Of a stretch of DNA of 64,000 nucleotides, positions 36,545-45,672 are shown in pieces; position 1 is the stretch's first letter, and the number at the start of each line of letters is the position of its first letter. The position numbers were made by a program, and so were the translations under genes. This DNA comes from Bacteroidetes bacterium OLB10. GTDB taxonomy: Bacteria > Bacteroidota > Bacteroidia > AKYH767-A > OLB10. The stretch is taken from the NCBI GenBank assembly GCA_001567275.1, contig LNBX01000024.1:62001-126000 (forward strand), read 5' to 3'. The notes under the pieces are model-generated. The model did no database searches. It worked only from the letters and a program-made list of their open reading frames with translations, and had not been told where the DNA came from.

Positions 36545-37810
36545 ATGCAAGGCGAAGTAGCGGCTGCAACAAAATTTGATGTTGATGAAATCAGAAAACA
36601 TTTTCCGGTTTTGTCGCAGAAGGTTTATGGCAAGCCATTAATTTATTTTGACAATGCCGCCACTTCGCAAAAACCGTTAAGCGTAATTCAGGCTATCACG
36701 GATTATTATTCAACCTACAACTCCAACGTTCACAGAGGAGTGCATTTTCTCTCTCAGAAAGCTTCTGATGCTTATGATCAGGTGCGTGTCAAGGTGAAAG
36801 ATTTTATCAATGCTCCTGCTGAAGAAGAAGTAATATTTACATCAGGAACAACAGACAGCATCAATTTAGTTGCTTATACCTGGGGACGAAAATTTATTAA
36901 CGAAGGGGATGAAATAGTAATTTCTTCAATGGAGCATCACAGCAATTTGGTCCCCTGGCAAATTCTCTGCGAAGAGAAGAAAGCAGTACTTAAAGTTGTT
37001 CCGATGAATGATACCGGTGAATTGCAGCCCGATGATTTTCAAAAAACGCTTTCAGCTAAAACACGTTTTGTTGCCATCTCGCATACCTCTAATTCACTCG
37101 GTACCATCAACGCAGTGGAAGAAATGGTGAGTATGGTTCGCAAACATTCAGAGCAGATACATTATGATATTCCGGTGCTGATAGATGCAGCGCAGGCTAT
37201 GATACATGAAAAAGTGGATGTGCAGCAACTCGATTGCGATTTCTTGTGTTTTTCTTCTCACAAAATGTTAGGCCCAACAGGCATGGGTGTGTTATACGGC
37301 AAATCATCACGACTGAACCAAATGCCGCCATGGCGCGGAGGTGGTGACATGATTAAAAGTGTGAGTTTTGAAAAAACAACTTTTAACGATATTCCTTATC
37401 GTTTTGAAGCGGGTACACCTCACATTGCAGGAGTGATAGGAATGGGAGCAGCCATTGATTACCTGAACAGCCTGGACAGAAAAGCTGCACTGCAGCATGA
37501 GTTGCAACTCACACGACATGCACAGCATCTGTTAGCCAATATTGCCGGAGTAAAACTTATTGGAACAGCAAAACATAAAACAAGCGTTGTTTCCTTCATC
37601 ATCGAAGGTGTGAACGCTATGGATGCAGGCATGTATCTCGATACGCAGGGTATTGCAGTGCGCACCGGCCATCACTGCACCGAACCATTAATGAACCGGT
37701 TGAACATTCCGGGAACCATTCGCGCTTCGTTTGCATTTTACAATACACTCCACGAGGTTAACGTTTTTGGTGAAGCAGTTAAAAAAGCTATCAGTTTTTT
37801 AAAGCGCTGA
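36545..37810 (+). CDS. sufS: SufS-type cysteine desulfurase
   Basis: PLP enzyme that takes sulfur from cysteine to feed Fe-S cluster assembly. The 421-residue protein shows IYFDNAATSQKP, MEHHSNLVPWQ, the Schiff-base lysine K240 in CFSSHKMLGPTG and the persulfide Cys378 in RTGHHCTEPLMNRL, which is the group II (SufS) form. The SufE partner is encoded 1.8 kb downstream, with glnS between. sufBCD are not in the window. Confidence 0.95.
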   Translation: MQGEVAAATKFDVDEIRKHFPVLSQKVYGKPLIYFDNAATSQKPLSVIQAITDYYSTYNSNVHRGVHFLSQKASDAYDQVRVKVKDFINAPAEEEVIFTSGTTDSINLVAYTWGRKFINEGDEIVISSMEHHSNLVPWQILCEEKKAVLKVVPMNDTGELQPDDFQKTLSAKTRFVAISHTSNSLGTINAVEEMVSMVRKHSEQIHYDIPVLIDAAQAMIHEKVDVQQLDCDFLCFSSHKMLGPTGMGVLYGKSSRLNQMPPWRGGGDMIKSVSFEKTTFNDIPYRFEAGTPHIAGVIGMGAAIDYLNSLDRKAALQHELQLTRHAQHLLANIAGVKLIGTAKHKTSVVSFIIEGVNAMDAGMYLDTQGIAVRTGHHCTEPLMNRLNIPGTIRASFAFYNTLHEVNVFGEAVKKAISFLKR

Positions 37811-37952
37811 CTTCTGTTTCAGCTCAGTTGTTTCATCTTTAGAGGAAATAATTTACAAAGTACATCTCATAAGAAATTTCTTGAGCTTACTGCATCAGGT
37901 GCCGTTATCGTTGAAGTAATTAACGTAATTTTGCAGCAGAATACAAACAGTC

Positions 37953-39640
37953 ATGTCGCATAATAATAAGACAGAAAAAGAGTCACTTAATTTTTTAGAG
38001 GAGTTGATTGAAGGTGAACTTCAGTCAGGAAGAGTAAGTAAGGAACAATTGCTAACGAGGTTTCCTCCTGAGCCAAACGGTTATCTGCATTTAGGTCATG
38101 CTTCTTCCATTTGCCTCAACTTTGGAATTGCAAAAAAATTTGGCGGACGTACCAATCTTCGGTTTGATGATACCAACCCTGTTACTGAAGACACAGAGTA
38201 TGTAGAGAGTATAAAAGCCGATATTAACTGGCTCGGCTTTCAGTGGGCAAATGAGTTTTATGCAAGTGATTATTTCGAGACACTTTATTCCTATGCCGTG
38301 GAGCTGATAAAAAAAGGATTGGCTTATGTAGATGATTCCACTGCAGAGCAAATTGCTGCCATGAAGGGAACACCCACACAGGCAGGCACTGATTCACCAT
38401 TCAGAAACCGCTCAGTGGACGAAAATCTGGATTTGTTTACTCGCATGCGTAACGGTGAGTTTAAAGACGGTGAAAAAACACTGCGTGCAAAAATTGATAT
38501 GGCATCACCCAACATGCACCTGCGCGACCCGCTGATGTATCGTATCAAACATGCACATCATCATCGCACGGGCGACAAGTGGTGTATTTATCCGATGTAC
38601 GATTTTGCTCACGGACAGAGTGACTCTATCGAAAATATTACACACAGCATTTGTACTCTCGAATTTGAAGTACATAAACCGTTGTACAACTGGTTTATTG
38701 AGAAACTGGGAATTTTTCCAAGTCGTCAGTTTGAATTTGCAAGAAGAAACATCAGCTACACAGTAATGAGCAAACGAAAACTGTTGCAGTTGGTAAATGA
38801 AAAAATTGTAGATGGATGGGACGACCCGCGCATGCCAACCATCAGCGGTGTTCGCAGAAGAGGATATACGGCAGAGAGTATCAGAAATTTTGCTGATGTG
38901 GCAGGCATTTCGCGAAGAGAAAATGTTACCGATTATAATTTGCTGGAATCATGTTTGCGCGAACATCTGAATAGAATAGCTGCACGCACCATGGCTGTTA
39001 TCAATCCGCTGAAGGTAGTGTTGTTGAATTACGGGGAAGATAAGACCGAAACGCTGAAGGCAGAAAACAATCCTGAAGCTGCTGAAAAAACTTATCGCGA
39101 TATTTCATTCAGTCGTGAGATTTATATTGAGAAGGATGATTTTATGGAACACGCTCCCGAAGGATTTTTCAGACTTACGCCCGGAGGAATGGTACGTTTG
39201 AAACATGCTTACATCATTCGGTGCGAAAAAGTAGTGAAGAATGATGATGGAAGCATCAGCGAAATACATTGTACTTACATTCCCGAGAGCAAAAGTGGTC
39301 AGGATAAATCAGGAATAAAAGTAAAGAGTGTTATTCACTGGGTGGATGCTGCATCTGCCGTTACTGCAGAGGTGCGTTTATATGATAAGCTTTTTACTGT
39401 GGAAGCACCCGATGCGCAGGAAGGAGATTTTAAAAGTTATATCAACCCTGATTCATTGAAAGTTTTCTCCGATGCCAAAGTTGAACCAGCTTTGTTGAAG
39501 CATGATAAAGAGGAAAGGTTTCAGTTTTGCGTCTCGGATATTTTGTAGAAGATAAATACAGCACACCTGAACATCGTATTTACAACAGAGCAGTAACACT
39601 CAAAGATGAATGGGCAAAAGAACAGAAGAAACACAGGTGA
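37953..39640 (+). CDS. glnS: Glutaminyl-tRNA synthetase (apparent frameshift at C-terminus)
   Basis: Charges tRNA-Gln with glutamine. The class I motifs are PPEPNGYLHLGHASS (HIGH form) and SYTVMSKRKL (KMSKS form). The open frame gives 531 residues and ends in FQFCVSDIL at 39548. The conserved family ending (RLGYFVEDKYSTPEHRIYNR, then AVTLKDEWAKEQ) continues in the next frame to a TGA at 39638-39640. One extra base near the T4 at 39525-39528 would join them into 562 residues, the normal length. As an essential enzyme it is unlikely to be truly broken. A -7-like box TAATTTTG lies at 37926-37933. sufE follows one base after the repaired stop. Confidence 0.92.
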
Positions 39641-39641
39641 G

Positions 39642-40067
39642 ATGGCAGAAACAATCAATGAAACGGAAAAAGAAATCATAGCTGATTTTGAACTGTTCGA
39701 TGAGTGGACGGAGAAGTACGAGTACATCATTGAAATGGGTTTGAAGTTACCACCCATTGATAAAAAGTACATGACGGATGCATATAAAATCAAAGGATGC
39801 CAGAGCAGTGTGTGGCTGAATTCGTATGAAAAGGACGGACTGCTTTACTTTGAAGCCGACAGTGATTCAGCATTTGTAAAAGGTGAAATTGCCTTGCTGA
39901 TAAAGGTACTCAGTGGACGCAAACCTCAGGAAATAATAGATGCAGAATTAAAATTTATTGATGCAATCGGTTTGCGCCAGCATATTGCGGTGACACGTGC
40001 CAATGGTCTTGCAAGCATGATTAAGCAGATTAAAACCTATGCACTTGCAGAAATCAACAAATCTTAA
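39642..40067 (+). CDS. sufE: SufE-like sulfur acceptor
   Basis: Accepts persulfide sulfur from SufS and passes it to the SufBCD scaffold. The 141-residue protein has the acceptor Cys in KIKGCQSSVWL and the family DAELKFIDAIGLRQHIAVTRANGLASM ending (shown in part: RANGLASM). The ATG at 39642 (MAETINETE) is chosen because the frame upstream of it belongs to the end of glnS. Its TAA is shared with the convergent WD40 gene through TTAA at 40064-40067. Confidence 0.93.
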   Translation: MAETINETEKEIIADFELFDEWTEKYEYIIEMGLKLPPIDKKYMTDAYKIKGCQSSVWLNSYEKDGLLYFEADSDSAFVKGEIALLIKVLSGRKPQEIIDAELKFIDAIGLRQHIAVTRANGLASMIKQIKTYALAEINKS

Positions 40068-40957
40068 TCAGTAATTTTCCAGGCGATAATGCTGCGGTCG
40101 TCACCTGCCGTCAACAGGGTAGTGTCGTTAAGCCAGTGCAAGGTGTTTACAGAGTGTTTATGTCCGTTCAGTGTGTCATCAATGCGTGAAAGAAATTTCA
40201 GATCAGCTGACCAGAGTTTTACTTTCCTGTCGCGACTGGCAGTTGCAAGAATTTTTCCTGAAGGGTTGAATCCCATTTTATAAATAGCATAGTTGTGAGC
40301 AGGAATACTTTCCACTTTTTTAAAATCATTACTCAGGTCAAACACTTCAAGCATGGCATCTCTCGATCCGGATAATAATTTATTGTCGGGTGTGAGACAA
40401 AGCGTGTTTACTGAAAATTTTTCGCGGTGTGCCTGAAAAGATTTTTTCAGTTCCAGCGTAGCTGAGTCCAAAACTTTAATAGTGCCATCACCGCAGGCTG
40501 CTATAAGGTTTTTTTGATCAGGATGAAGCAGCAGATTTCTGACTTTAAATTTTCCCAGATAAACAGAAGCTTCTTTCTGCAACTGCATATTAAGTTTAAC
40601 AACAGTGCCATCACCTCCTGCAGAAAAAATATGTTGTTGATGCATCAAAAGGTCAAAAACATAACCCTCATGCACGGGTGATTTAAAAATATCCGTATTG
40701 CTCTCTAAGCTGATACAGTGAACTTCGCCATTGCCACAACCGGTGAATAACAGCTTGTCTGACTTTAAGAAACAGTAAACTCCTGAAGGCATGGTGCTCA
40801 GTACTGTTCCTTCGCTGTCATTTTCAATATTCCATTTTACCACATAGTTGTCACCACTGCCCGATAAGAAATTTTTCTCATCGGTTGCAATAAGAGAGTA
40901 CACAGCGTTTTTATGTCCGGTAAAGTGACCGGTTTTTTCAATTTGCATTTTTGGCAA
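40064..40957 (-). CDS. WD40 repeat protein (seven-bladed beta-propeller)
   Basis: A 297-residue protein made of about seven WD40 blades, ending in GDDRSIIAWKITD. Recurring marks are GH near the start of blades (TGHKNAVYSL, NGHKHSVNTL) and [GAS]-x-D-x-x-[VI]-[KV]-x-[WL] (SGSGDNYVVKW, ASRDRKVKLW). It has no signal peptide, so it is probably cytoplasmic and a scaffold for protein contacts. Its start lies 20 bases inside the end of the histidine kinase gene on the same strand, so the two are translated together and may work together. I cannot name a partner. Confidence 0.85.
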   Translation of the reverse strand: MPKMQIEKTGHFTGHKNAVYSLIATDEKNFLSGSGDNYVVKWNIENDSEGTVLSTMPSGVYCFLKSDKLLFTGCGNGEVHCISLESNTDIFKSPVHEGYVFDLLMHQQHIFSAGGDGTVVKLNMQLQKEASVYLGKFKVRNLLLHPDQKNLIAACGDGTIKVLDSATLELKKSFQAHREKFSVNTLCLTPDNKLLSGSRDAMLEVFDLSNDFKKVESIPAHNYAIYKMGFNPSGKILATASRDRKVKLWSADLKFLSRIDDTLNGHKHSVNTLHWLNDTTLLTAGDDRSIIAWKITD

Positions 40958-42191
40958 CAGGTAAGGTGATAATAAATTCTGTACCCTGATTCAATTCACT
41001 CTTCGGTTCTATATGCCCGTCAAGCAAATCGAGATACCTTGCAACAATATTTAAACCTAATCCCGTACCCTGAATGTTGGTGGCATTATGCCCTCTGAAA
41101 AACCGTTCGAAGAGATGTTGCTGATCTTCTTTACTGATTCCAATTCCCTCATCCTTAATTTTAAGAATCATGTTTTTTGTGCCTACATCTGCAACAATGG
41201 AAATCAGTTTGTCTTCGTCAGAAAATTTAATGGCATTTGACAGTAAATTGATGATGATATTTCTTAATAGTTTCTGATCGGTATAAATTTCTTCTTGCCC
41301 TTTATGTGCATAGTGAATAATCTGCCCTGTTTTTTTAATTGGAATCACATCACTTATCAACTCACTGATGAGTGTTTTTACATTAAACACTTTCTTGTCG
41401 GTATTGATTTTTCCTTCTTCAATACGGCTCAGTGACAGAAAATCACTGAGTATATCGTTCAGGTTATTTACTGCAGATTGTATTCGCTCCACATGCTTGA
41501 TTCTTTTTTCCTGCTGTTCTTTTTCGGGATAAGCGGTGATGAGAGAAGCGGATGAAAGTATAGTAGTAAGAGGGGTGCGAAACTCATGTGATGCCATGGA
41601 CAGGAAACGCGATTTTAATTCATTCAGCTCCTTTTCTTTTGCTAATGCCTCACTCATTTCTTTACGCGATTTTTCAATTTCAATCAGGGCTTCCTGCAAA
41701 ATTTTTGTACGGTCTATAACTTTTGCTTCTAATTTTTCATTGTGTGCTTTCAGCTCCTTGGTCAAATCTTCCAACATTTGTTTGTGAAGCAACAATTGTT
41801 GTTCTGCATGTTTACGGGTTGTTATATCCACAATGAATGCAATCACCAACCGTTCTCCATCTATTTCAAAAGGACTCAGGCTGACTTCTACCGGAAATTC
41901 AGTTTTGTCTTTGCGCTGCGCTTTCAGATCGAGACCAATACCCATTTTGCGGCTGTGAGGATTCTGATTAAAGTTATCACGATGCCTCTCATGTGTTTGT
42001 CGTATATCACCCGACATTAAATATTCAACACGTTTTCCTTTTAGCTCCTCAGTTGTATAGCCGAAAAGTTTTTCAGTGGCAGGATTAATCAGCAATATAA
42101 AACCTTTTGAATCGGTTACCACCACACTTTCCGTAGCATGCTTGAACAATTCATGTTGTATGTTGGCTAACTGCTTTTCGTCCATTGACAT
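40938..42191 (-). CDS. PAS-domain sensor histidine kinase
   Basis: A 417-residue soluble kinase: a PAS/PAC sensor (residues about 10-130), a coiled-coil linker (130-195), then HisKA with the phospho-acceptor H202 in SMASHEFRTPLTT. The HATPase_c domain has NIIINLLSNAIKFS, IKDEGIGISKEDQ and QGTGLGLNIVARYL. It has no transmembrane segment, so it senses a cytoplasmic cue; the PAS ligand is unknown. No response regulator is next to it. The WD40 gene overlaps its 3' end by 20 bases. Confidence 0.92.
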   Translation of the reverse strand: MSMDEKQLANIQHELFKHATESVVVTDSKGFILLINPATEKLFGYTTEELKGKRVEYLMSGDIRQTHERHRDNFNQNPHSRKMGIGLDLKAQRKDKTEFPVEVSLSPFEIDGERLVIAFIVDITTRKHAEQQLLLHKQMLEDLTKELKAHNEKLEAKVIDRTKILQEALIEIEKSRKEMSEALAKEKELNELKSRFLSMASHEFRTPLTTILSSASLITAYPEKEQQEKRIKHVERIQSAVNNLNDILSDFLSLSRIEEGKINTDKKVFNVKTLISELISDVIPIKKTGQIIHYAHKGQEEIYTDQKLLRNIIINLLSNAIKFSDEDKLISIVADVGTKNMILKIKDEGIGISKEDQQHLFERFFRGHNATNIQGTGLGLNIVARYLDLLDGHIEPKSELNQGTEFIITLPVAKNAN

Positions 42192-42304
42192 ATTTTATAA
42201 GTGCTAAAATAATGCAAACCGCTGAAATAAGCTCAGTAAAGTTGTGTATGTATAATGCAATAAAAATCCATGATGAGTGTAAACCTGAAAAATTTGTAAT
42301 GACA

Positions 42305-44161
42305 TCAGTTACTCAGGCCTTGCAATTCATACAGCTTTTTGTAAACACCATCTGCGGCAGCTAACTGCGAATGTGTTCCGCGCTGAACAATTTCACCTTT
42401 TTGCAAAACAATAATTTCGTCAGCATGCTGAATGGTGCTCAGCCTGTGTGCAATCACAATCACCGTTCGGTTTTTCATAAGTCTTGTCAGCGCATCCTGC
42501 ACCAACTTTTCACTTTCAGTATCCAAAGCTGATGTAGCTTCATCAAGAATTAGTATCGGTGGATTTTTCAAAACAGCGCGCGCAATGCTCAGACGCTGTC
42601 GTTGCCCGCCTGAAAGTTTGCTTCCACGGTCGCCAATGTTGGTGAGATACCCTTCAGGCATTTGCGAAATAAATTCATGTGCATTGGCAATGCGTGCAGC
42701 TTCTTCTACTTCGGCCTGTGTTGCATTTTCAATTCCGAATGCAATATTGTTGAACACGGTATCATTAAACAAAATCGCTTCCTGCGAAACCACTCCCATC
42801 AGCGCTCTCAAATCATGTAGTTTAATTTGTCTGATGTCGGTGCCATCAATCAGAATTTCGCCCTCATCCACATCATAAAACCGCGGAAGCATATCTGCAA
42901 GAGTAGTTTTTCCTGAACCTGACTGACCAACGAGTGCAACAGTTTTTCCTTTTGGTACATTCAGGTTGATGTGACGCAATACATAACCATCATCACCTTT
43001 ACGATATGCAAAAGATACATTTTTATATTCAATGTTTTGGTTAAACGAAGCAATGGACTTTGCATCGTGCGATTCCTGAATGGTTTCTTCAGCATCCAGT
43101 ACAGCAAATATTCTGTCGGCAGATGCAATGCCTTTTTGTATGTTATAAAAAGCCTGCGTAAATGATTTTGCCGGAGGAATGATTTGTGAGAAAAGTGCAA
43201 TATAGGTGATGAATGCCGATGCCGACAGTGATGCATCCTGACCCAGCACAAGCATACCGCCATAATACATCACAATCATCAGAATGATGGTTCCTAAAAA
43301 TTCGCTCAGCGGTGAAGATAAATCAGCTTTGCGCAGTATGCGTATAGCAATTCTGTTGTAGGATTTATTCACTTCCTCAAATTTTTGTGCTACCGCTTTT
43401 TCCGCATTGAATGCTTTTATAATTCGTAACCCTGACAAAGTCTCTTCAATGATGGAGATAAGACTTCCTAATTTCAGCTTACCTTTTACCGAAGTTCTTT
43501 TCAGACTTTTGGCCACCCATCCAATCAGAATTCCTATAACAGGCAACAGCAGAAAAACAAACAGTGTGAGTTTGGCACTCAGAAAAATCATCATTCCAAG
43601 AAAAAGCAATATGTTGAAAGGATCTCTGAATACCACCTCAAGCGAGCTCATCACACTCCATTCCACTTCATGCACATCAGAAGTTACGCGGGTTATAAGA
43701 TCACCTTTGCGCTCATTGTTGAACCACGAAAGCGGCAGTCTCATTATTTTGTGATGTATGGCACTGCGTATGTCTTTGACAACTCCGTTTCTGATAGGCG
43801 AAATGAAATACTGCCCCAGGTACCTAAACAGATTTTTCAGAAAAAACATGACTACTACTGATACGCAAATAAACATCAGTGCATATCCTTTGCCTCTGGC
43901 AGGATCGGTAATCATTTCGGTGAGATAGTAGTAGAAGTTATCAATTACCGACTTGGCAGACAGATGCAGTTCCGGTTTGCCCAATGCAATTTTTTCCTGA
44001 TAAAAACCCTCATCTTTCAGAAACAGCAAATCCAGAAACGGAGCAATAAGCGTTAATGAAAAAAATGAAAACAGTACCGATAAAATATTGCATACAACAT
44101 TCAGGATGGCATATCCCCAGTAGGGCTTTACAAAGCGAAGTATTTTAAAATATGTCTTCAA
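42305..44161 (-). CDS. MsbA-like ABC transporter (fused permease and ATPase)
   Basis: A half-transporter with six N-terminal helices and an ATP-binding domain, likely forming a homodimer that flips or exports lipid or drug. The ATPase motifs are GQSGSGKTTLADML (Walker A), LSGGQRQRLSIARA (signature) and ILILDEATSALD (Walker B). The transmembrane part has the coupling region ITRVTSDVHEVEWSV. The likely start is TTG at 44161 (LKTYFKILRFVKPYWG), since members of this family begin at KTYF; an ATG at 44212 adds 17 residues and is possible. The 618-residue length is normal. The gene is divergent from the J-protein gene. Confidence 0.9.
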   Translation of the reverse strand: MKTYFKILRFVKPYWGYAILNVVCNILSVLFSFFSLTLIAPFLDLLFLKDEGFYQEKIALGKPELHLSAKSVIDNFYYYLTEMITDPARGKGYALMFICVSVVVMFFLKNLFRYLGQYFISPIRNGVVKDIRSAIHHKIMRLPLSWFNNERKGDLITRVTSDVHEVEWSVMSSLEVVFRDPFNILLFLGMMIFLSAKLTLFVFLLLPVIGILIGWVAKSLKRTSVKGKLKLGSLISIIEETLSGLRIIKAFNAEKAVAQKFEEVNKSYNRIAIRILRKADLSSPLSEFLGTIILMIVMYYGGMLVLGQDASLSASAFITYIALFSQIIPPAKSFTQAFYNIQKGIASADRIFAVLDAEETIQESHDAKSIASFNQNIEYKNVSFAYRKGDDGYVLRHINLNVPKGKTVALVGQSGSGKTTLADMLPRFYDVDEGEILIDGTDIRQIKLHDLRALMGVVSQEAILFNDTVFNNIAFGIENATQAEVEEAARIANAHEFISQMPEGYLTNIGDRGSKLSGGQRQRLSIARAVLKNPPILILDEATSALDTESEKLVQDALTRLMKNRTVIVIAHRLSTIQHADEIIVLQKGEIVQRGTHSQLAAADGVYKKLYELQGLSN

Positions 44162-44278
44162 AATTTTAGTGGAAAAGTGAATGCATTCATTAATTAAAAA
44201 ATGCGATTGCAAACTAACATAAAATTGTGCAATATTGTTTCGATATTTACATTTTAAACGTAAGAATATTCCACACCA

Positions 44279-45262
44279 TTGCCCGAAGATTATTATAAAA
44301 TTTTAGGAGTAACGCCTGTTGCCACAGCTGATGAAATTAAAAAAGCCTGGCGCAAACAGGTGCTGGCATGGCATCCCGACCGTAATGACGACCCTTTGGC
44401 TGTGGAGCAGTTCAGACGTATTACGCTGGCCTATGAAGTGCTGAGCGACCCTGTTCAGCGAAGAGATTACGACCGCAGCTCCATTGCTTTTGCACGAAAG
44501 CCCGATACTTTTCAGCATCACTATCTCGAAATGCGTTTGAACAAAAGCATCGTAAAAGTTTGTGAGGAGTTTGAACTGTCCATTGTGTATTCAGGTGAAG
44601 GCCGCTATCTGCGCAAACCTGACCTGAGTAATTTTTATATTACCGGAAGGCCTTATGTTACTTTCAGCGATGTCAATCACTCCGGATTTCTGATTCGCGA
44701 AACAGGAATCCGTTATGTGCTTAGCCCACGCAAACCGGGAAATTATTTTATAAGACAGGCTTCCATAAAAATTAACGGCAAAGAAATTTTTTCGAATAAT
44801 CTGCAACTGGAAGCTATCAGCAACACCTGTTATTATTCAGGTGATGAAATTGCAGATGGAAAACCATTTGAGCTGAACTTATGGTACGATGCAGAACGAT
44901 ATGGAAGCCACAGACGTTTTACCATCAACACCAAACATACTGTTTTTATTCCGCGAAGCCACAGAGCAAATGTTTATCATAACATCGGAAAAGGTTTGAA
45001 AATCGGATTTACTTTTTGGGGTATGGTGCTGGCCGTTGTCATTCACAAAAATTTACTCCTCGGAATGATGGGAGGTTCGCTTTATGGTGCACTGATGGCT
45101 TATGTGATGTATGCTGTTGTGAGGATAAAGCCTTGTTTTTATTTCAGCATGAAGTATGATGTGGTGAAACAATATCTGGAACAAAACTATCATCCATATC
45201 CACCGTCAGACAGGCTGCCGGCCAGCCGTTGGGTTTATTTTTTTAAAAGCTTATGGATTTAA
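44279..45262 (+). CDS. Membrane-anchored J-domain protein
   Basis: A 327-residue protein with an N-terminal J domain (DYYKILGV to about residue 67, HPD at 32-34) that would stimulate an Hsp70. The middle of about 170 residues is unlike the DnaJ zinc-finger and CTD regions and is beta-rich. Two hydrophobic helices follow near 240-285 (LKIGFTFWGMVLAVVIH, LLLGMMGGSLYGALMAYVM), then a cytoplasmic tail. It is not the general DnaJ. The only suitable start is TTG 44279. It is convergent with arfB and shares TTAA, a stop on each strand. Confidence 0.78.
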   Translation: MPEDYYKILGVTPVATADEIKKAWRKQVLAWHPDRNDDPLAVEQFRRITLAYEVLSDPVQRRDYDRSSIAFARKPDTFQHHYLEMRLNKSIVKVCEEFELSIVYSGEGRYLRKPDLSNFYITGRPYVTFSDVNHSGFLIRETGIRYVLSPRKPGNYFIRQASIKINGKEIFSNNLQLEAISNTCYYSGDEIADGKPFELNLWYDAERYGSHRRFTINTKHTVFIPRSHRANVYHNIGKGLKIGFTFWGMVLAVVIHKNLLLGMMGGSLYGALMAYVMYAVVRIKPCFYFSMKYDVVKQYLEQNYHPYPPSDRLPASRWVYFFKSLWI

Positions 45263-45672
45263 CCGTCAATATTTTTTTGACGCGATTTTTTTAAGAGGGA
45301 TGTTTTTCGTTTTTGCGAAAGTCGCTCTTCATTGGCTTCTGCAGGTTGTGCAGTCGGCAATCTTTTCTTTGGCACATGAAGCGCTTTTTGAATCAGCAAT
45401 TTGAATTTTTTAATTGCCAGATCTTTATTGACTGACTGGCTGCGTGCTTCGCTGCTCTGAATTTTTAAAACACCTTTTTCGTTGATGCGTGATGCCAATT
45501 TTTCAGAAATCAGTTTTTTCTGCTCTTCAGTAAGGCAGTCTGAAAACTGAACATGAAACGAAAGTTCAGCCTTGGTAGAAACTTTATTCACATTTTGTCC
45601 GCCTTTGCCCGAACTGCGCGAATACGCAAACCGTAACTCTGCCAGCAGGCAGTCATAATCTACTTTCGGCAT
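45259..45672 (-). CDS. arfB: ArfB-type ribosome rescue hydrolase
   Basis: Hydrolyses peptidyl-tRNA on stalled ribosomes without a stop codon. The 137-residue protein has the GGQ loop at 24-26 in [15 protein letters not shown] and lacks the stop-codon recognition domains of RF1. The basic C-terminal tail (RLSQKRKTSLLKKSRQK) is the part that in ArfB enters the empty mRNA channel. Its ATG overlaps the omega-amidase stop by one base (TGATG), so translation is coupled. Confidence 0.92.
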   Translation of the reverse strand: MPKVDYDCLLAELRFAYSRSSGKGGQNVNKVSTKAELSFHVQFSDCLTEEQKKLISEKLASRINEKGVLKIQSSEARSQSVNKDLAIKKFKLLIQKALHVPKKRLPTAQPAEANEERLSQKRKTSLLKKSRQKNIDG

